Shown piece after piece: positions 40,431-49,216 of a DNA stretch of 57,885 bases (position 1 is its first letter; every line of letters starts with the position of its first letter). The translations under genes were made by a program, and so were the position numbers. This DNA is from an uncultured Candidatus Berkelbacteria bacterium (GTDB lineage Bacteria > Patescibacteriota > UBA1384 > CAJBMM01), in the NCBI GenBank assembly GCA_903954185.1, contig CAJBMM010000037.1, positions 1-57,885 on the forward strand. The letters are read 5' to 3'. The notes below the pieces were generated by a model. That model had not been told where the DNA came from. It saw only the letters and a list, made by a program, of their open reading frames with translations, and ran no database searches.

Positions 40431-41564
40431 ATGAAAAAATTATGGATTTTTGGCTTATTGCTTGGTTTAGTTGCTTTCGCAACACCAGCGCTTGCAGCAG
40501 ATTTTAGAGCCCCAGTAAGCGATTCGGGAAACATCACCGTTGGAGAAGAAGAACAAGTTGGAAATTTGTATCTAGCTGGCACTAATGTCACCTCTAACCC
40601 CATAGTCACAGGTGATTTAATTACAGCAGGTTCCAACGTTACAATAAACGGTACGGTACAACAAAGCATACTAGCAGCAGGTGGAACTTTAACTATCAAT
40701 GCGAATGTTGGACAAAGCGCTCGAGTTGCAGGTGGTACTGTTACGTTTAATGGGCAGGTTACTGAAGATTTAGCAATCGGAGGTGGCACTATCGATTTGA
40801 CGAAGAACTCACTAGTAACAGGTGATTTACTAATTGCCGGAGGAGCGATTAAAATTGACGGTACAATAGGGGGTAAAGTTTATGGTTCAGGAGGAGATGT
40901 AATAATAAGCGGGCATGTAAAAGGCGATGTTAAATTAACCGATATCAACTCATTAGAATTGACAAGTGGAGCGATTATTGACGGTATGTTGACCTATAGC
41001 TCTATCTCTGAAGCAAAGATAAATAGCAACGCACAGGTTTTAGGTGGCACTAATTATGACAAAACCGCTGTCCGAAATAATAATTATAAGAGTGATTACT
41101 CATTTTCAATTTGGATGGCTTTGGCTTCGTTAATGCTCGGACTATTCATAGTTTACGGATTCAAGCGAACCACGCTCAAAATCGTTGAAGAAAACAAGAA
41201 AAAGTTTTGGGCAGCATTGGGAATTGGTGTTGTTGTAGCAATTATTGCTCCAATAATTGGATTTGTCTTAATGGTTACGGTAATTGGCGTTAAAATTTCA
41301 ATGCTTTTAGGCATATTTTTCTGGATGTTTGTACTGTTGGGCGGAGTGTTTAATTCAATTTTTCTTGGAAGCGAAATTTATCATTTAGCTAAAAAAGAAG
41401 AACCAATTAGGCTTGACTGGCTAACCGTCCTCATTGGAGTAGTGGTCAATTCCCTCTTGTTTGCGATACCAGTATTTGGCTGGATCGTATGGGCCGGAAT
41501 TTTTATGTCATCATTCGGCACTCTAATTAAACATATCTTTGCCGATTTTCCACAAAAAGCGTAG
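40431..41564 (+). CDS. Secreted bactofilin-like beta-repeat protein with C-terminal membrane helices
   Basis: A 377-residue protein. The signal peptide (about 3-23) ends at ALAAD. Residues about 30-215 form short Gly/Ile/Val/Thr repeats (GDLITAGSNVTINGTVQQS, GDLLIAGGAIKIDGTIGG), a right-handed beta-helix as in bactofilins (polymer-forming cytoskeletal proteins). Three to four membrane helices follow (about 225-245, 262-285, 287-310 and 340-362). Bactofilins are normally cytoplasmic; the signal peptide puts this helix outside, where it may form a surface scaffold. An AAAGGAG Shine-Dalgarno precedes the ATG. Confidence 0.85.
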   Translation: MKKLWIFGLLLGLVAFATPALAADFRAPVSDSGNITVGEEEQVGNLYLAGTNVTSNPIVTGDLITAGSNVTINGTVQQSILAAGGTLTINANVGQSARVAGGTVTFNGQVTEDLAIGGGTIDLTKNSLVTGDLLIAGGAIKIDGTIGGKVYGSGGDVIISGHVKGDVKLTDINSLELTSGAIIDGMLTYSSISEAKINSNAQVLGGTNYDKTAVRNNNYKSDYSFSIWMALASLMLGLFIVYGFKRTTLKIVEENKKKFWAALGIGVVVAIIAPIIGFVLMVTVIGVKISMLLGIFFWMFVLLGGVFNSIFLGSEIYHLAKKEEPIRLDWLTVLIGVVVNSLLFAIPVFGWIVWAGIFMSSFGTLIKHIFADFPQKA

Positions 41565-41576
41565 TTACATACTAAC

Positions 41577-41612
41577 AAAAAAGCCCCTCGAATATGTACG
41601 GGGGCTTTTTTG
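41577..41612. terminator. Bidirectional terminator between 40431 and the CHAP gene
   Basis: AAAAAAGCCCC...GGGGCTTTTTT is a symmetric terminator serving both convergent genes. Confidence 0.9.
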
Positions 41613-41618
41613 TTATAC

Positions 41619-42194
41619 TTAGGAATTCTTGGTAATGAAACCAACTATTTTACTAAAGTTCATAGGAATAACGCGAGTAGAAACGAATCCAGAAAAATAA
41701 TTACGCTCCAATAAAACTAATTTATTACCATTAATCGCTTTGATGGCCGCAGCGTGTCCAACCGAGCTCTCTTTAGTAATAATAATATCTCCAGCACGAG
41801 GCGTAGAAGTATTAGGTTTATTACTAATAGCAGCACCAGAAATTTGGATACCAGTAATAGCACGAGCAAATGGAACACACTGGCCAGCTTCGGGATATAA
41901 TTTTGTCACATCCGTAGAAGCGCCAACAGTTTGAGCAGCCTTAGCTAATTTAGCCAATCTTTCTTTTTCTTTTTTAAGTTTAATATCATTTTCGGAATCC
42001 GCTATCTTAAACTGAATTTTTTGCTGATCACAAACTAAACCTGGGTTGTTTATGCCTAAATTAGGAACACAAACGGCTTGGTTGTCATTAACGGATTTTG
42101 ATACTTCTGTAGCGTGAATTTCGGTCGGCCTGTTAAAAGGAAGTAGGGTTATCGCAATGGCGATAATCCACCGTACCGTCTTAGACGTACAAAT
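41619..42194 (-). CDS. Secreted CHAP-domain cell-wall amidase/peptidase; ATT start
   Basis: A 191-residue protein from an ATT at 42194. The signal peptide (about 7-30) includes WIIAIAITLLPF. A charged coiled segment (about 60-85) is followed by the CHAP (NlpC/P60-like) domain with Cys106 in GQCVPFAR and His147 in VGHAAAIKA, the expected catalytic pair; the fold cuts peptidoglycan peptides or amides. The only canonical in-frame start is a TTG at 41957, after the signal peptide. The frame upstream is open to a stop at 42275-42273 with no ATG, GTG or TTG. AAGGAG at 42207-42202 is seven bases from the chosen ATT; an ATT at 42197 is the alternative. The gene has a consensus promoter and a long structured leader. 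Confidence 0.85.
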   Translation of the reverse strand: MCTSKTVRWIIAIAITLLPFNRPTEIHATEVSKSVNDNQAVCVPNLGINNPGLVCDQQKIQFKIADSENDIKLKKEKERLAKLAKAAQTVGASTDVTKLYPEAGQCVPFARAITGIQISGAAISNKPNTSTPRAGDIIITKESSVGHAAAIKAINGNKLVLLERNYFSGFVSTRVIPMNFSKIVGFITKNS

Positions 42195-42353
42195 AATTAT
42201 TCTCCTTGTTATGAATAGGACGGCAAGCGTGCCCCTCTTACTCCACGGTCCTGTCTCCTGTTGGCGATCCCCCTAATTAAAAACAATCTGGTATAAAACC
42301 AGATCGCTCAACAAAGACAAGTACATTATAGCGTACACGCTTGTATTTGTCAA
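42195..42353 (-). promoter_or_regulatory. Consensus promoter and structured leader RNA of the CHAP gene
   Basis: TTGACA (42353-42348), 17 bases, TATAAT (42330-42325) is a perfect promoter. The 125-base leader has TGTCT and GTTG-a-GCGATC pairing with GATCGC-CAAC and AGACA. These enclose the terminator-like hairpin ATCTGGT...ACCAGAT followed by TGTTTTT. After it AGGAC-CGTG...CACG...GTCCT forms a second domain, then the AAGGAG. The order suggests an attenuator or riboswitch-type RNA controlling the cell-wall enzyme; it matches no motif I could name with confidence. Confidence 0.6.
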
Positions 42354-42375
42354 TACCCCCACGCTTAAATTTGTA

Positions 42376-43800
42376 TTATTTGTGCTCACTCAAAGGTGGT
42401 AAATATTTCTCTATTGAATAGCCAAAACTATCCCTTAAATCGGAATTAAAGGTAATTTTAGCCTCTTTACCACTATTAATTCCAAATCTATTCTGACACA
42501 CATAAGTAATATAAACTGGATCTGTTTTACCGTTAACCACTATCTCAATATTATTTTGAGATTGATCTTTAATAACTTGGCATATCTTTTTTTCGGTTTC
42601 ATACTGCCTATCTCCATCAACAATGTCGGTTTTAAATAATAAAAGGTTTTCTTGTAAAACAAAAACGATTACGAGCAAGGATACAATAATCGTCTCTTTA
42701 TGTTGGAATAAAATTTGCAACAAAAAAGTAGCCAAAATAGCGTATACAACAAACAAATGTTCACTGAGATGGATGTACAATATGCCTGGGTAATAAGAGA
42801 AAATAAGCAGCGAAAATAGTAAAGATAAAAGCAAGTAAGCAGGCATAAGTATGCTTTCTGGTTTCTTCCAATCTTTGAATTGCGCAATTAAAGCAATTAG
42901 CCCTGAACATATAAATACCTCTCTAGTAACTTCTGGCAATTTTAGGGTGTTATCAAACATAAATGCCATATAATTTAAACCACTAGTTATGTGTTGCCAA
43001 AATGAAAGCTCAGATTTATTGCCGAGCATTTCTAATATGCCCCGAACCATCTCAAAGTTGTGAGCAAATTCATAATATAAAGTTGGTATCCATGGTATTA
43101 GCGCTGCAACTACGCTTAATATCCAAATATTTTTGTTTTTTGTAACCCGATATATCAAAGGAATCAGCAAGAAATAGATTGGTATAAAGATGAAACCCCC
43201 AACATGCAACTGGGTTATGCTTCCTAATGCAAACGAAAATAATATTAAATATTTTTCCTTTTTTTGCCCAACTTTGGCTAAGGCAAAAAGTGAAAGAGCC
43301 ATAAAAAACGGCACCAAATTTGGATTCCATATCCAGCGCCCATATAGTACAGTTTCATACGATACAGCCAGCAATAGTGCTGCAATAATACCCGAAACTT
43401 TACCATAACGAATTTCTACTGCACGACCTAAGAAATAGACGGCTAAAGTACTAAGTAGCGCACAAAAACCACCAACAATAATTGGATTCCCCTTAGATAT
43501 CAATGCGGGAATTAGTAATAAATAATAGTAGTACGCACCATGATACAAACCTACGCCATTTGATGTTGGAGGACCTTTAGCAATCAACTGATGATTTATT
43601 ATCATCTCGTATGTCGTTTTCACATGAGATGCCTCGTCTATATCAAAATGCATGAGTGAACTAAGCAGGTAAAAACGCAAGAACGCACCAACACCAACAA
43701 TTGATAGCAAGATAAACCATTGCCAGTTAGCTTTTATAAATTTAGTACAAAATAAAAAAGCCCGTTTTAATTGTAAAATATATTGGTCTTTTTTAGCCAT
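42376..43800 (-). CDS. Polytopic GT-C glycosyltransferase (PMT/ArnT/GT39-like)
   Basis: A 474-residue membrane protein with about ten to twelve hydrophobic helices. The first external loop contains MHFDIDEASH, where an acidic pair is the expected catalytic element of GT-C enzymes that use polyprenyl-phosphate sugars. The C-terminal 75 residues are soluble. The donor would be supplied by the neighbouring polyprenyl-phosphate-sugar synthase (43911-45008), which is divergent from it. It probably glycosylates surface protein or lipid. Sugar and acceptor are unknown. Confidence 0.8.
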   Translation of the reverse strand: MAKKDQYILQLKRAFLFCTKFIKANWQWFILLSIVGVGAFLRFYLLSSLMHFDIDEASHVKTTYEMIINHQLIAKGPPTSNGVGLYHGAYYYYLLLIPALISKGNPIIVGGFCALLSTLAVYFLGRAVEIRYGKVSGIIAALLLAVSYETVLYGRWIWNPNLVPFFMALSLFALAKVGQKKEKYLILFSFALGSITQLHVGGFIFIPIYFLLIPLIYRVTKNKNIWILSVVAALIPWIPTLYYEFAHNFEMVRGILEMLGNKSELSFWQHITSGLNYMAFMFDNTLKLPEVTREVFICSGLIALIAQFKDWKKPESILMPAYLLLSLLFSLLIFSYYPGILYIHLSEHLFVVYAILATFLLQILFQHKETIIVSLLVIVFVLQENLLLFKTDIVDGDRQYETEKKICQVIKDQSQNNIEIVVNGKTDPVYITYVCQNRFGINSGKEAKITFNSDLRDSFGYSIEKYLPPLSEHK

Positions 43801-43910
43801 AATTCATTATTATTTTTACCATATTTAACGCATAAGTTCAATCCACAAAATAATACCAAGGTTGAATATATGACCTCAAACTGGTAATCTTTATGTAGAA
43901 AAAGGAGCAT

Positions 43911-45008
43911 GTGAAGACTTTAATCATTATCCCAACTTACAACGAGCAAGAGAATATTGCTAATTTAATTGAATCACTTCGCAATTTGAAAATCTCCAAT
44001 TTGGAGATTTTAGTTGTAGATGATTCTTCGCCAGACGGAACTGGTGATATTGTTACGCATGAATCAAAAAAACCAGGTTTAGCCATTCATCTTTTAACAC
44101 AAACTACCAAAGGCGGATTAGGTAAAGCGTACGCAAACGGATTCCAGTGGGCGATTAAACATGACTATACACATGTCATCTCTATGGACGCAGATTTTTC
44201 GCACGACCCAAAATATGTACCAGAAATGCTAAAAGTAGATGAAAATGTTGGTATTGTTATTGGTTCGCGCTATATAAAAGGCGGCGGAATTGTTGGCTGG
44301 GATACAAAACGCTATCTAAACAGTTACGGAGCAAATATTGTTACCCGAATAGCCCTAGGATTAAAGCCCAAGGATGTAACCGCTGGGTACAAACGATACA
44401 CACGAGAATTCTTAGAATCAATAGACTATAAACACATTATTGCCTCGGGTTACGCTTTTCAGGTAGAAATGATTTACGAAGCACAAAATTATGGATTTAG
44501 TATTGTAGAAATTCCAATAATTTTTGCCGATCGCAGGGTTGGACAAAGTAAAATTTCTGGCGAATTAAAAAGATCTGCAAAAGTTGTATGGAAACTAACT
44601 AAAAAACGAGAGGGCGTGCGTCAATTTATCAAATTTTGCATAGTTGGAGCAATAAATACGATTGTCGATTGGGCATTTTATGCCATTTTTAAAACTTTCA
44701 TTGGCAGTTCAACACAAACACTGAAGCAAATTGCTAAGGCTTGCTCTTTTGTAATAGCTGCCACCTCTAGCTATATTATGAATAGAAAATGGACATTTCG
44801 ATCTACTGATAACCAAATTTTAAAACAAGCAATTAAGTTTATTGCAATTTCGGTCGGCGGACTAGTAATTAATAACTCTGTATTTTATCTTATTACTTCA
44901 CCTAAGTTCTTACATTTGGCCGATATTCTTGGTTTAATTTCGGGTACAGCTATAGCCACATTTTGGAACTTTTTTGGCAACAGAAAGTGGACTTTTAAAG
45001 AAGATTAG
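43911..45008 (+). CDS. Polyprenyl-phosphate sugar synthase (DPM1-like GT2) fused to GtrA
   Basis: A 365-residue fusion. Residues 1-225 are a GT2 enzyme like dolichyl-phosphate mannose synthase: IIPTYNEQENI, VVDDSSPDGTGD, SMDADFSHDP (metal site) and IGSRYIKGGGIVGW. Residues about 240-365 are a GtrA-like domain with four helices and MNRKWTF / NRKWTFK motifs, thought to help move the lipid-linked sugar. The start is GTG with AAGGAG just upstream (short spacing). Such fusions are common in archaea and CPR. It should supply lipid-linked sugars to the adjacent GT-C enzyme. Confidence 0.92.
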   Translation: MKTLIIIPTYNEQENIANLIESLRNLKISNLEILVVDDSSPDGTGDIVTHESKKPGLAIHLLTQTTKGGLGKAYANGFQWAIKHDYTHVISMDADFSHDPKYVPEMLKVDENVGIVIGSRYIKGGGIVGWDTKRYLNSYGANIVTRIALGLKPKDVTAGYKRYTREFLESIDYKHIIASGYAFQVEMIYEAQNYGFSIVEIPIIFADRRVGQSKISGELKRSAKVVWKLTKKREGVRQFIKFCIVGAINTIVDWAFYAIFKTFIGSSTQTLKQIAKACSFVIAATSSYIMNRKWTFRSTDNQILKQAIKFIAISVGGLVINNSVFYLITSPKFLHLADILGLISGTAIATFWNFFGNRKWTFKED

Positions 45009-45020
45009 CAATTTTTTATT

Positions 45021-46088
45021 TTATTTTGGAATTGGAATAAAATATTTTTGGACAGTTGTGAATGCTGGTTTTTTATCGCCGATTGTGCACACACTGACAG
45101 TTTTTTTGTTGACACTCACCAACCCCATACGCCCCTCGCTTTTATCTAGCAGGTTGCACATATCGGTCAATGGAAAAATAAAAATTCCAGAAATTAATTT
45201 CTCGTCGGCTGCATAATTAATAAAATTAGCAAGATAAGTTGATTGAGCATTAAAATCATTATCTAGGGTACCTTTATGCCTGTTTATCTCAATTACCCAA
45301 AATTCTTTATTATATTTACTAAGGTATTGTGGGATATTTAATGTCTTGCCGTCGCTATCCTTTTTAACTAAGGAGCTGCCCATATCATCATACCAATTCC
45401 ATCCGACAATTTCGAAGTGAACGCCATCATCAACAAGCCGATCGATAATTCCTACGCCTAGCCAATTTGCGGTAATAATTCGTTTTGCCGAAGGGTCATT
45501 ATCAAAAATACCGTTGCTTAATCCCTTTATCCAATTTAAAAAGACTGCATATTTTTGGTCGTCGTAATCAGTCTTTTTATCGCCTGGATAGCTAGGTTTA
45601 ATATTTACGCCCGAAGCCTCATTCGCTAATTGATAGTATTTTACCTTATTTTTATATCTAATTGCATAATCACTTGCCAGGCTATACGCCAAATCGTACG
45701 AAGCTGTATTAAAAAAATCTGGCAGAGATGGTTCGATAATTAAAACCGGATTTAAGCCATTTTCAATCGCAATTGATACAAAATCATCATTAATAGCAGC
45801 CGAGGATTCAATATTTGCCCTAACATCCGAAGCACCCAATTCTTTAGCGAGCATTATTTGGCTTGTTAAATCAGCTTTTGAATATTCACCGAGGGCATAA
45901 GGCCTAACTAGTACACCGCGATGAAAATCTGAACCGCTTATACGTTTGATATTTGTTGAGTTTTCAATTGCAACATCTTCATCGGCAGTATTATTTATCG
46001 TGCCTGCCGACCTGGTATTATTTATATACCAAAATGCACCCGCACCAATAATTACTAATACAATTAATGAAATTATGATTTTAATCAA
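45021..46088 (-). CDS. Membrane-anchored glycoside hydrolase-like protein (clan GH-A-like TIM barrel)
   Basis: A 355-residue protein with an N-terminal helix (about 2-22) that anchors it outside. The rest is TIM-barrel-like. YYQLANEAS (about 155) offers the Asn-Glu pair typical of a clan GH-A acid/base. FWVIEINRHKG (about 270) offers the second Glu at the end of a strand, and WNWYDDMG lies between them. Substrate is unknown. The TTG at 46088 is chosen because AGGAG is five bases upstream. It is convergent with the DPM-GtrA gene. Confidence 0.7.
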   Translation of the reverse strand: MIKIIISLIVLVIIGAGAFWYINNTRSAGTINNTADEDVAIENSTNIKRISGSDFHRGVLVRPYALGEYSKADLTSQIMLAKELGASDVRANIESSAAINDDFVSIAIENGLNPVLIIEPSLPDFFNTASYDLAYSLASDYAIRYKNKVKYYQLANEASGVNIKPSYPGDKKTDYDDQKYAVFLNWIKGLSNGIFDNDPSAKRIITANWLGVGIIDRLVDDGVHFEIVGWNWYDDMGSSLVKKDSDGKTLNIPQYLSKYNKEFWVIEINRHKGTLDNDFNAQSTYLANFINYAADEKLISGIFIFPLTDMCNLLDKSEGRMGLVSVNKKTVSVCTIGDKKPAFTTVQKYFIPIPK

Positions 46089-46189
46089 ACCACTCCTTAG
46101 TTATCGCATAGTTGCTGCTTGTAACTATAACATTATTACAGTCTTGGCGTAAAACAGCAATATCTAGCAGATTAAGGTATAATAAACCT

Positions 46190-46933
46190 ATGAATAATAC
46201 ACGAAAAATGGTTGCGGCAGGCAAGTTTTACCCCGAAAATCCGGGGGATTTATCACGAGCCATATCTGAATGCTACAATAGTCAGGTGCTTTGTGAATCG
46301 CTAATTAAGCCAAAAATTCTTATAGTGCCTCATGCAGGATATCAATACTCTGGTCCAATTGCCGCATCTTCATATCAACTAGCTAAGCATAAAAAACGGT
46401 TCATAATTATTGGTACATCTCATAATTACCCAATTGAAGGAATTATCGGTTCACCAGAAGCCTACTGGCAGACACCATTTGGAAATTTAAAAACATTTTA
46501 CCTCAATGGATTGCCATTAAATAACTTATTGCATTCAGATGAACACTCAATTGAAGTTCAGCTTCCTTTTATTCATAATATATATGATAAAAACGAAATA
46601 TGCCCATTATTGATGGGGTCCGGTATTAACGAAAGTGAATTTTTAATTATCGAAAAAGCCATGGACGGTGCAGTAATTATTGTCAGTTCCGACTTATCTC
46701 ATTATAACCCTTATCCTACCGCCAACGCGATTGACCACAAAACTATTGATAAAATTCTTAATTTTAAGCCAGTTTCCGCCGATGAAGCATGTGGTTGCTA
46801 TGGAATTAATATGGCGATGATTTTAGCCAAAAGACAAAAGCTAACCCCCAGATTAATTGATTATCGCAATTCAGGTGATACTTTTGGTGATAAAACAGCA
46901 GTTGTTGGTTATGCATCAATTGGATTTTTTTAA
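46190..46933 (+). CDS. Memo-family protein (AmmeMemoRadiSam system protein B)
   Basis: A 247-residue MEMO domain, structurally related to LigB dioxygenases. Typical stretches are IVPHAGYQYSGPIAASSY, GTSHNYPIEG, HSIEVQLPFI, VSSDLSHYNPY and CGCYGINMAMI, with the metal-site histidines in the first three. The ATG at 46190 is preferred to one at 46112: TATAAT stands at 46178-46183, seven bases before it, so the message is leaderless, and the family begins at about this point. The adjoining AMMECR1 gene shares the pathway context. The biochemical role is not settled. Confidence 0.88.
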   Translation: MNNTRKMVAAGKFYPENPGDLSRAISECYNSQVLCESLIKPKILIVPHAGYQYSGPIAASSYQLAKHKKRFIIIGTSHNYPIEGIIGSPEAYWQTPFGNLKTFYLNGLPLNNLLHSDEHSIEVQLPFIHNIYDKNEICPLLMGSGINESEFLIIEKAMDGAVIIVSSDLSHYNPYPTANAIDHKTIDKILNFKPVSADEACGCYGINMAMILAKRQKLTPRLIDYRNSGDTFGDKTAVVGYASIGFF

Positions 46934-46934
46934 G

Positions 46935-47462
46935 ATGGAAAATGATCAAATTATCGCTATCGCAAAACAAGCAATTATTAGTAAAATAAATGGCGAAAAT
47001 TTTACATTTGAAAATATTTCGTCAGATCTTTTGCAACCAAAAGCCTGTTTTGTAACATTAACTATTAACGGAAGACTGCGCGGTTGTATCGGCTCGCTTA
47101 ACGCACATCGCCCACTAGTAGAAGATATTAAAGCAAACGCAATAGCGGCAGCATTTGAAGATAATCGCTTTTTACCATTGACCAAGAAAGAAGTTGGCAA
47201 AATTAACGTTGCAGTATCGGTATTAAGCCAGCCATTTGATATAGAATATCATAATGCAGAAGAGCTACTTTCTCAAATAAATTCAGATATGGGAATAATA
47301 TTATCCTACCAAAATAAAAGTGCCACATTTTTACCTCAAGTTTGGCAAGATATTCCAGATAAGGTAGAATTACTGGAAGCCCTAGCACAAAAAGCTGGAT
47401 TAAAAACGGACGATTGGAAACATGCCAAAATGAATGGATACTATGTCACTGCGTATCACTAA
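46935..47462 (+). CDS. AMMECR1-domain protein (AmmeMemoRadiSam system protein A)
   Basis: A 175-residue AMMECR1 domain with the signature LRGCIGSLNAHRPL (about 50-63), NRFLPLTKKE and ATFLPQVWQD. It starts one base after the Memo stop. In other genomes Memo, AMMECR1 and a radical-SAM enzyme form one system; no radical-SAM gene is seen in the window. The end overlaps the Memo-CapA gene by 29 bases. Confidence 0.93.
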   Translation: MENDQIIAIAKQAIISKINGENFTFENISSDLLQPKACFVTLTINGRLRGCIGSLNAHRPLVEDIKANAIAAAFEDNRFLPLTKKEVGKINVAVSVLSQPFDIEYHNAEELLSQINSDMGIILSYQNKSATFLPQVWQDIPDKVELLEALAQKAGLKTDDWKHAKMNGYYVTAYH

Positions 47463-49182
47463 ATTTTATCGAATTGCATTGTTTATTGTGATCGTATTAA
47501 TTTTAGGATTTTTTACCTATATTTATTTTGGCCAACATATGGAGCTGTCTTCAATCTTAAAAACAAATTACACATCTAATATATCTACAATTATTGTGCC
47601 GCATTACAATTTAGAATCAGAAAAACGACTCAATTTTATTAAAAGTATAAAAGATAGAGCTGCAACGGATAAAATAGTCCTAATTTCGGTTAATCATTTA
47701 AACGAAGGAAACGGAAACATTATTGCTACCGATAAAAAATGGGACTTTTTTGGAAAAGGCAATGTTAAACTTAACCAATTATTATTAAATAATTTAACTT
47801 CAAATAATGTAGTGAAAAATGAACTTGGGCCGTTCACTAACGAACACGGTGTTTTTAATGTTTTGCCAGATTTAGTAAGCACTTGGCCAGACGCTCAATT
47901 CTTACCAATAATTATAAAAGACAGCACTCCAAAATCTGAAGTCGACAATTTGCTAAATAACCTTAATGAAAGCTGCCCCGATTGCTTAATCGTAGCCTCG
48001 ATTGATTTGTCACATTATAATCCAAATTCTTTAGCCCAAATTCATGATAGCTCAACAATTAGCGCTTTATCTACAACAAATGCGAATAAAGCTTGGAGCT
48101 CAGAAACCGATTCGCCACAATCTATGTATTTAGCCACAAGTTGGGCAAATCTGCATAAGACAACAAATTTTCACCTTAATTATCATACAAACTCTGGAGA
48201 GCTAGCAAAAGATAACACTGCCGAGACCACAAGTTATTTATTAGGATATTACACCAGTAGCGCATCAGATAAAACTGATTTAGTCGCCTCAACATCTTTT
48301 TTATTTGGCGGCGATTTAATGTTTGATAGAGGGGTTAACCATTTTTATAAAGATACTGGTATCAAATCTGTTTTTGATAATTTGGGTAATCGCGTATTTT
48401 GGGGTGTAGATTTGGCTATTGCTAACCTAGAAGGACCAATTTCAGAAACTGCTATTAATGACGATTATTTAAGCGGTAGCATGATTTTTAATTTTCCGCC
48501 GGACGCAATTAACGCGCTAAAGTATTTAGGAGTAAACGCACTCTCTTTAGCAAATAATCACTCCGAAAATGCTGGCCAAAAAGGTTTAGATTATACCAGA
48601 CAATTATTAACAGATAGCAACATTACACCTATCGGTAGCCAAACAAAATATAATTCAACCAGTGTAAAAAACTTCAAAACCGATATTTCATTGGCGGTCA
48701 TTGGCGTAGATATGCTAGAGGATCCTAATTTAGACTCAATTGATAGTGATATTAAGGCAAATGAAGCTAATTATGTGATAGTTTACCCTCACTGGGGCGC
48801 AGAGTATCAGGTAAAGCACGGCTCTAGCCAAGAAAATTTGGCGAAACGTTGGATTGATGCCGGAGCAGATTTGATAATTGGATCACATCCACATGTAGTA
48901 CAAGATTGCCAAATTTATAAAGGAAAATTTATCGCATACTCAATGGGCAACTTTGTCTTTGATCAAAATTTTTCCCAAGAAACCATGCGCGGCATGCTTG
49001 TGGGTGGAATTATTTCTAAACAATCGACTACGATTTCATTATTTCCAATATCTATCAACAAATCTCAACCACAGCTATCCACAGGTTCGAACAGGCAACT
49101 TTATTTAGATAGATGTCTTGCAAGTTTAGACAATTCGTTATTTAATAAAGTAAGTGAAGACACCATTACAATTAACAATTAG
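47434..49182 (+). CDS. Membrane-anchored fusion of a Memo-like domain and a CapA/PgsA-type phosphoesterase
   Basis: A 582-residue protein with one N-terminal helix (about 12-32). Residues about 45-280 resemble Memo (IIVPHYNLESEK, VLISVNHLNEGNG, IVASIDLSHYNPNS), paralogous to the 46190 product. Residues about 290-545 are a CapA/PgsA metallophosphatase-like domain with GGDLMFDRG, NLEGPI, SLANNHSEN, YPHWGAEYQ, IIGSHPHVVQD and SMGNFVFDQ. CapA proteins take part in poly-gamma-glutamate capsule making. I have not seen this fusion described. It could start at the second ATG (47443). Being the last of three overlapping genes it probably works with Memo and AMMECR1 at the membrane. Confidence 0.88.
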   Translation: MDTMSLRITKFYRIALFIVIVLILGFFTYIYFGQHMELSSILKTNYTSNISTIIVPHYNLESEKRLNFIKSIKDRAATDKIVLISVNHLNEGNGNIIATDKKWDFFGKGNVKLNQLLLNNLTSNNVVKNELGPFTNEHGVFNVLPDLVSTWPDAQFLPIIIKDSTPKSEVDNLLNNLNESCPDCLIVASIDLSHYNPNSLAQIHDSSTISALSTTNANKAWSSETDSPQSMYLATSWANLHKTTNFHLNYHTNSGELAKDNTAETTSYLLGYYTSSASDKTDLVASTSFLFGGDLMFDRGVNHFYKDTGIKSVFDNLGNRVFWGVDLAIANLEGPISETAINDDYLSGSMIFNFPPDAINALKYLGVNALSLANNHSENAGQKGLDYTRQLLTDSNITPIGSQTKYNSTSVKNFKTDISLAVIGVDMLEDPNLDSIDSDIKANEANYVIVYPHWGAEYQVKHGSSQENLAKRWIDAGADLIIGSHPHVVQDCQIYKGKFIAYSMGNFVFDQNFSQETMRGMLVGGIISKQSTTISLFPISINKSQPQLSTGSNRQLYLDRCLASLDNSLFNKVSEDTITINN

Positions 49183-49216
49183 CAAGTAACAATTACCAAT
49201 TGTCGGAGGGATAATT

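Noticed and set aside
42195-42353. c-di-AMP (ydaO) riboswitch before the CHAP gene
   Set aside because: The position fits, but the conserved core of that class was not recognised. It is reported only as an unnamed structured leader.
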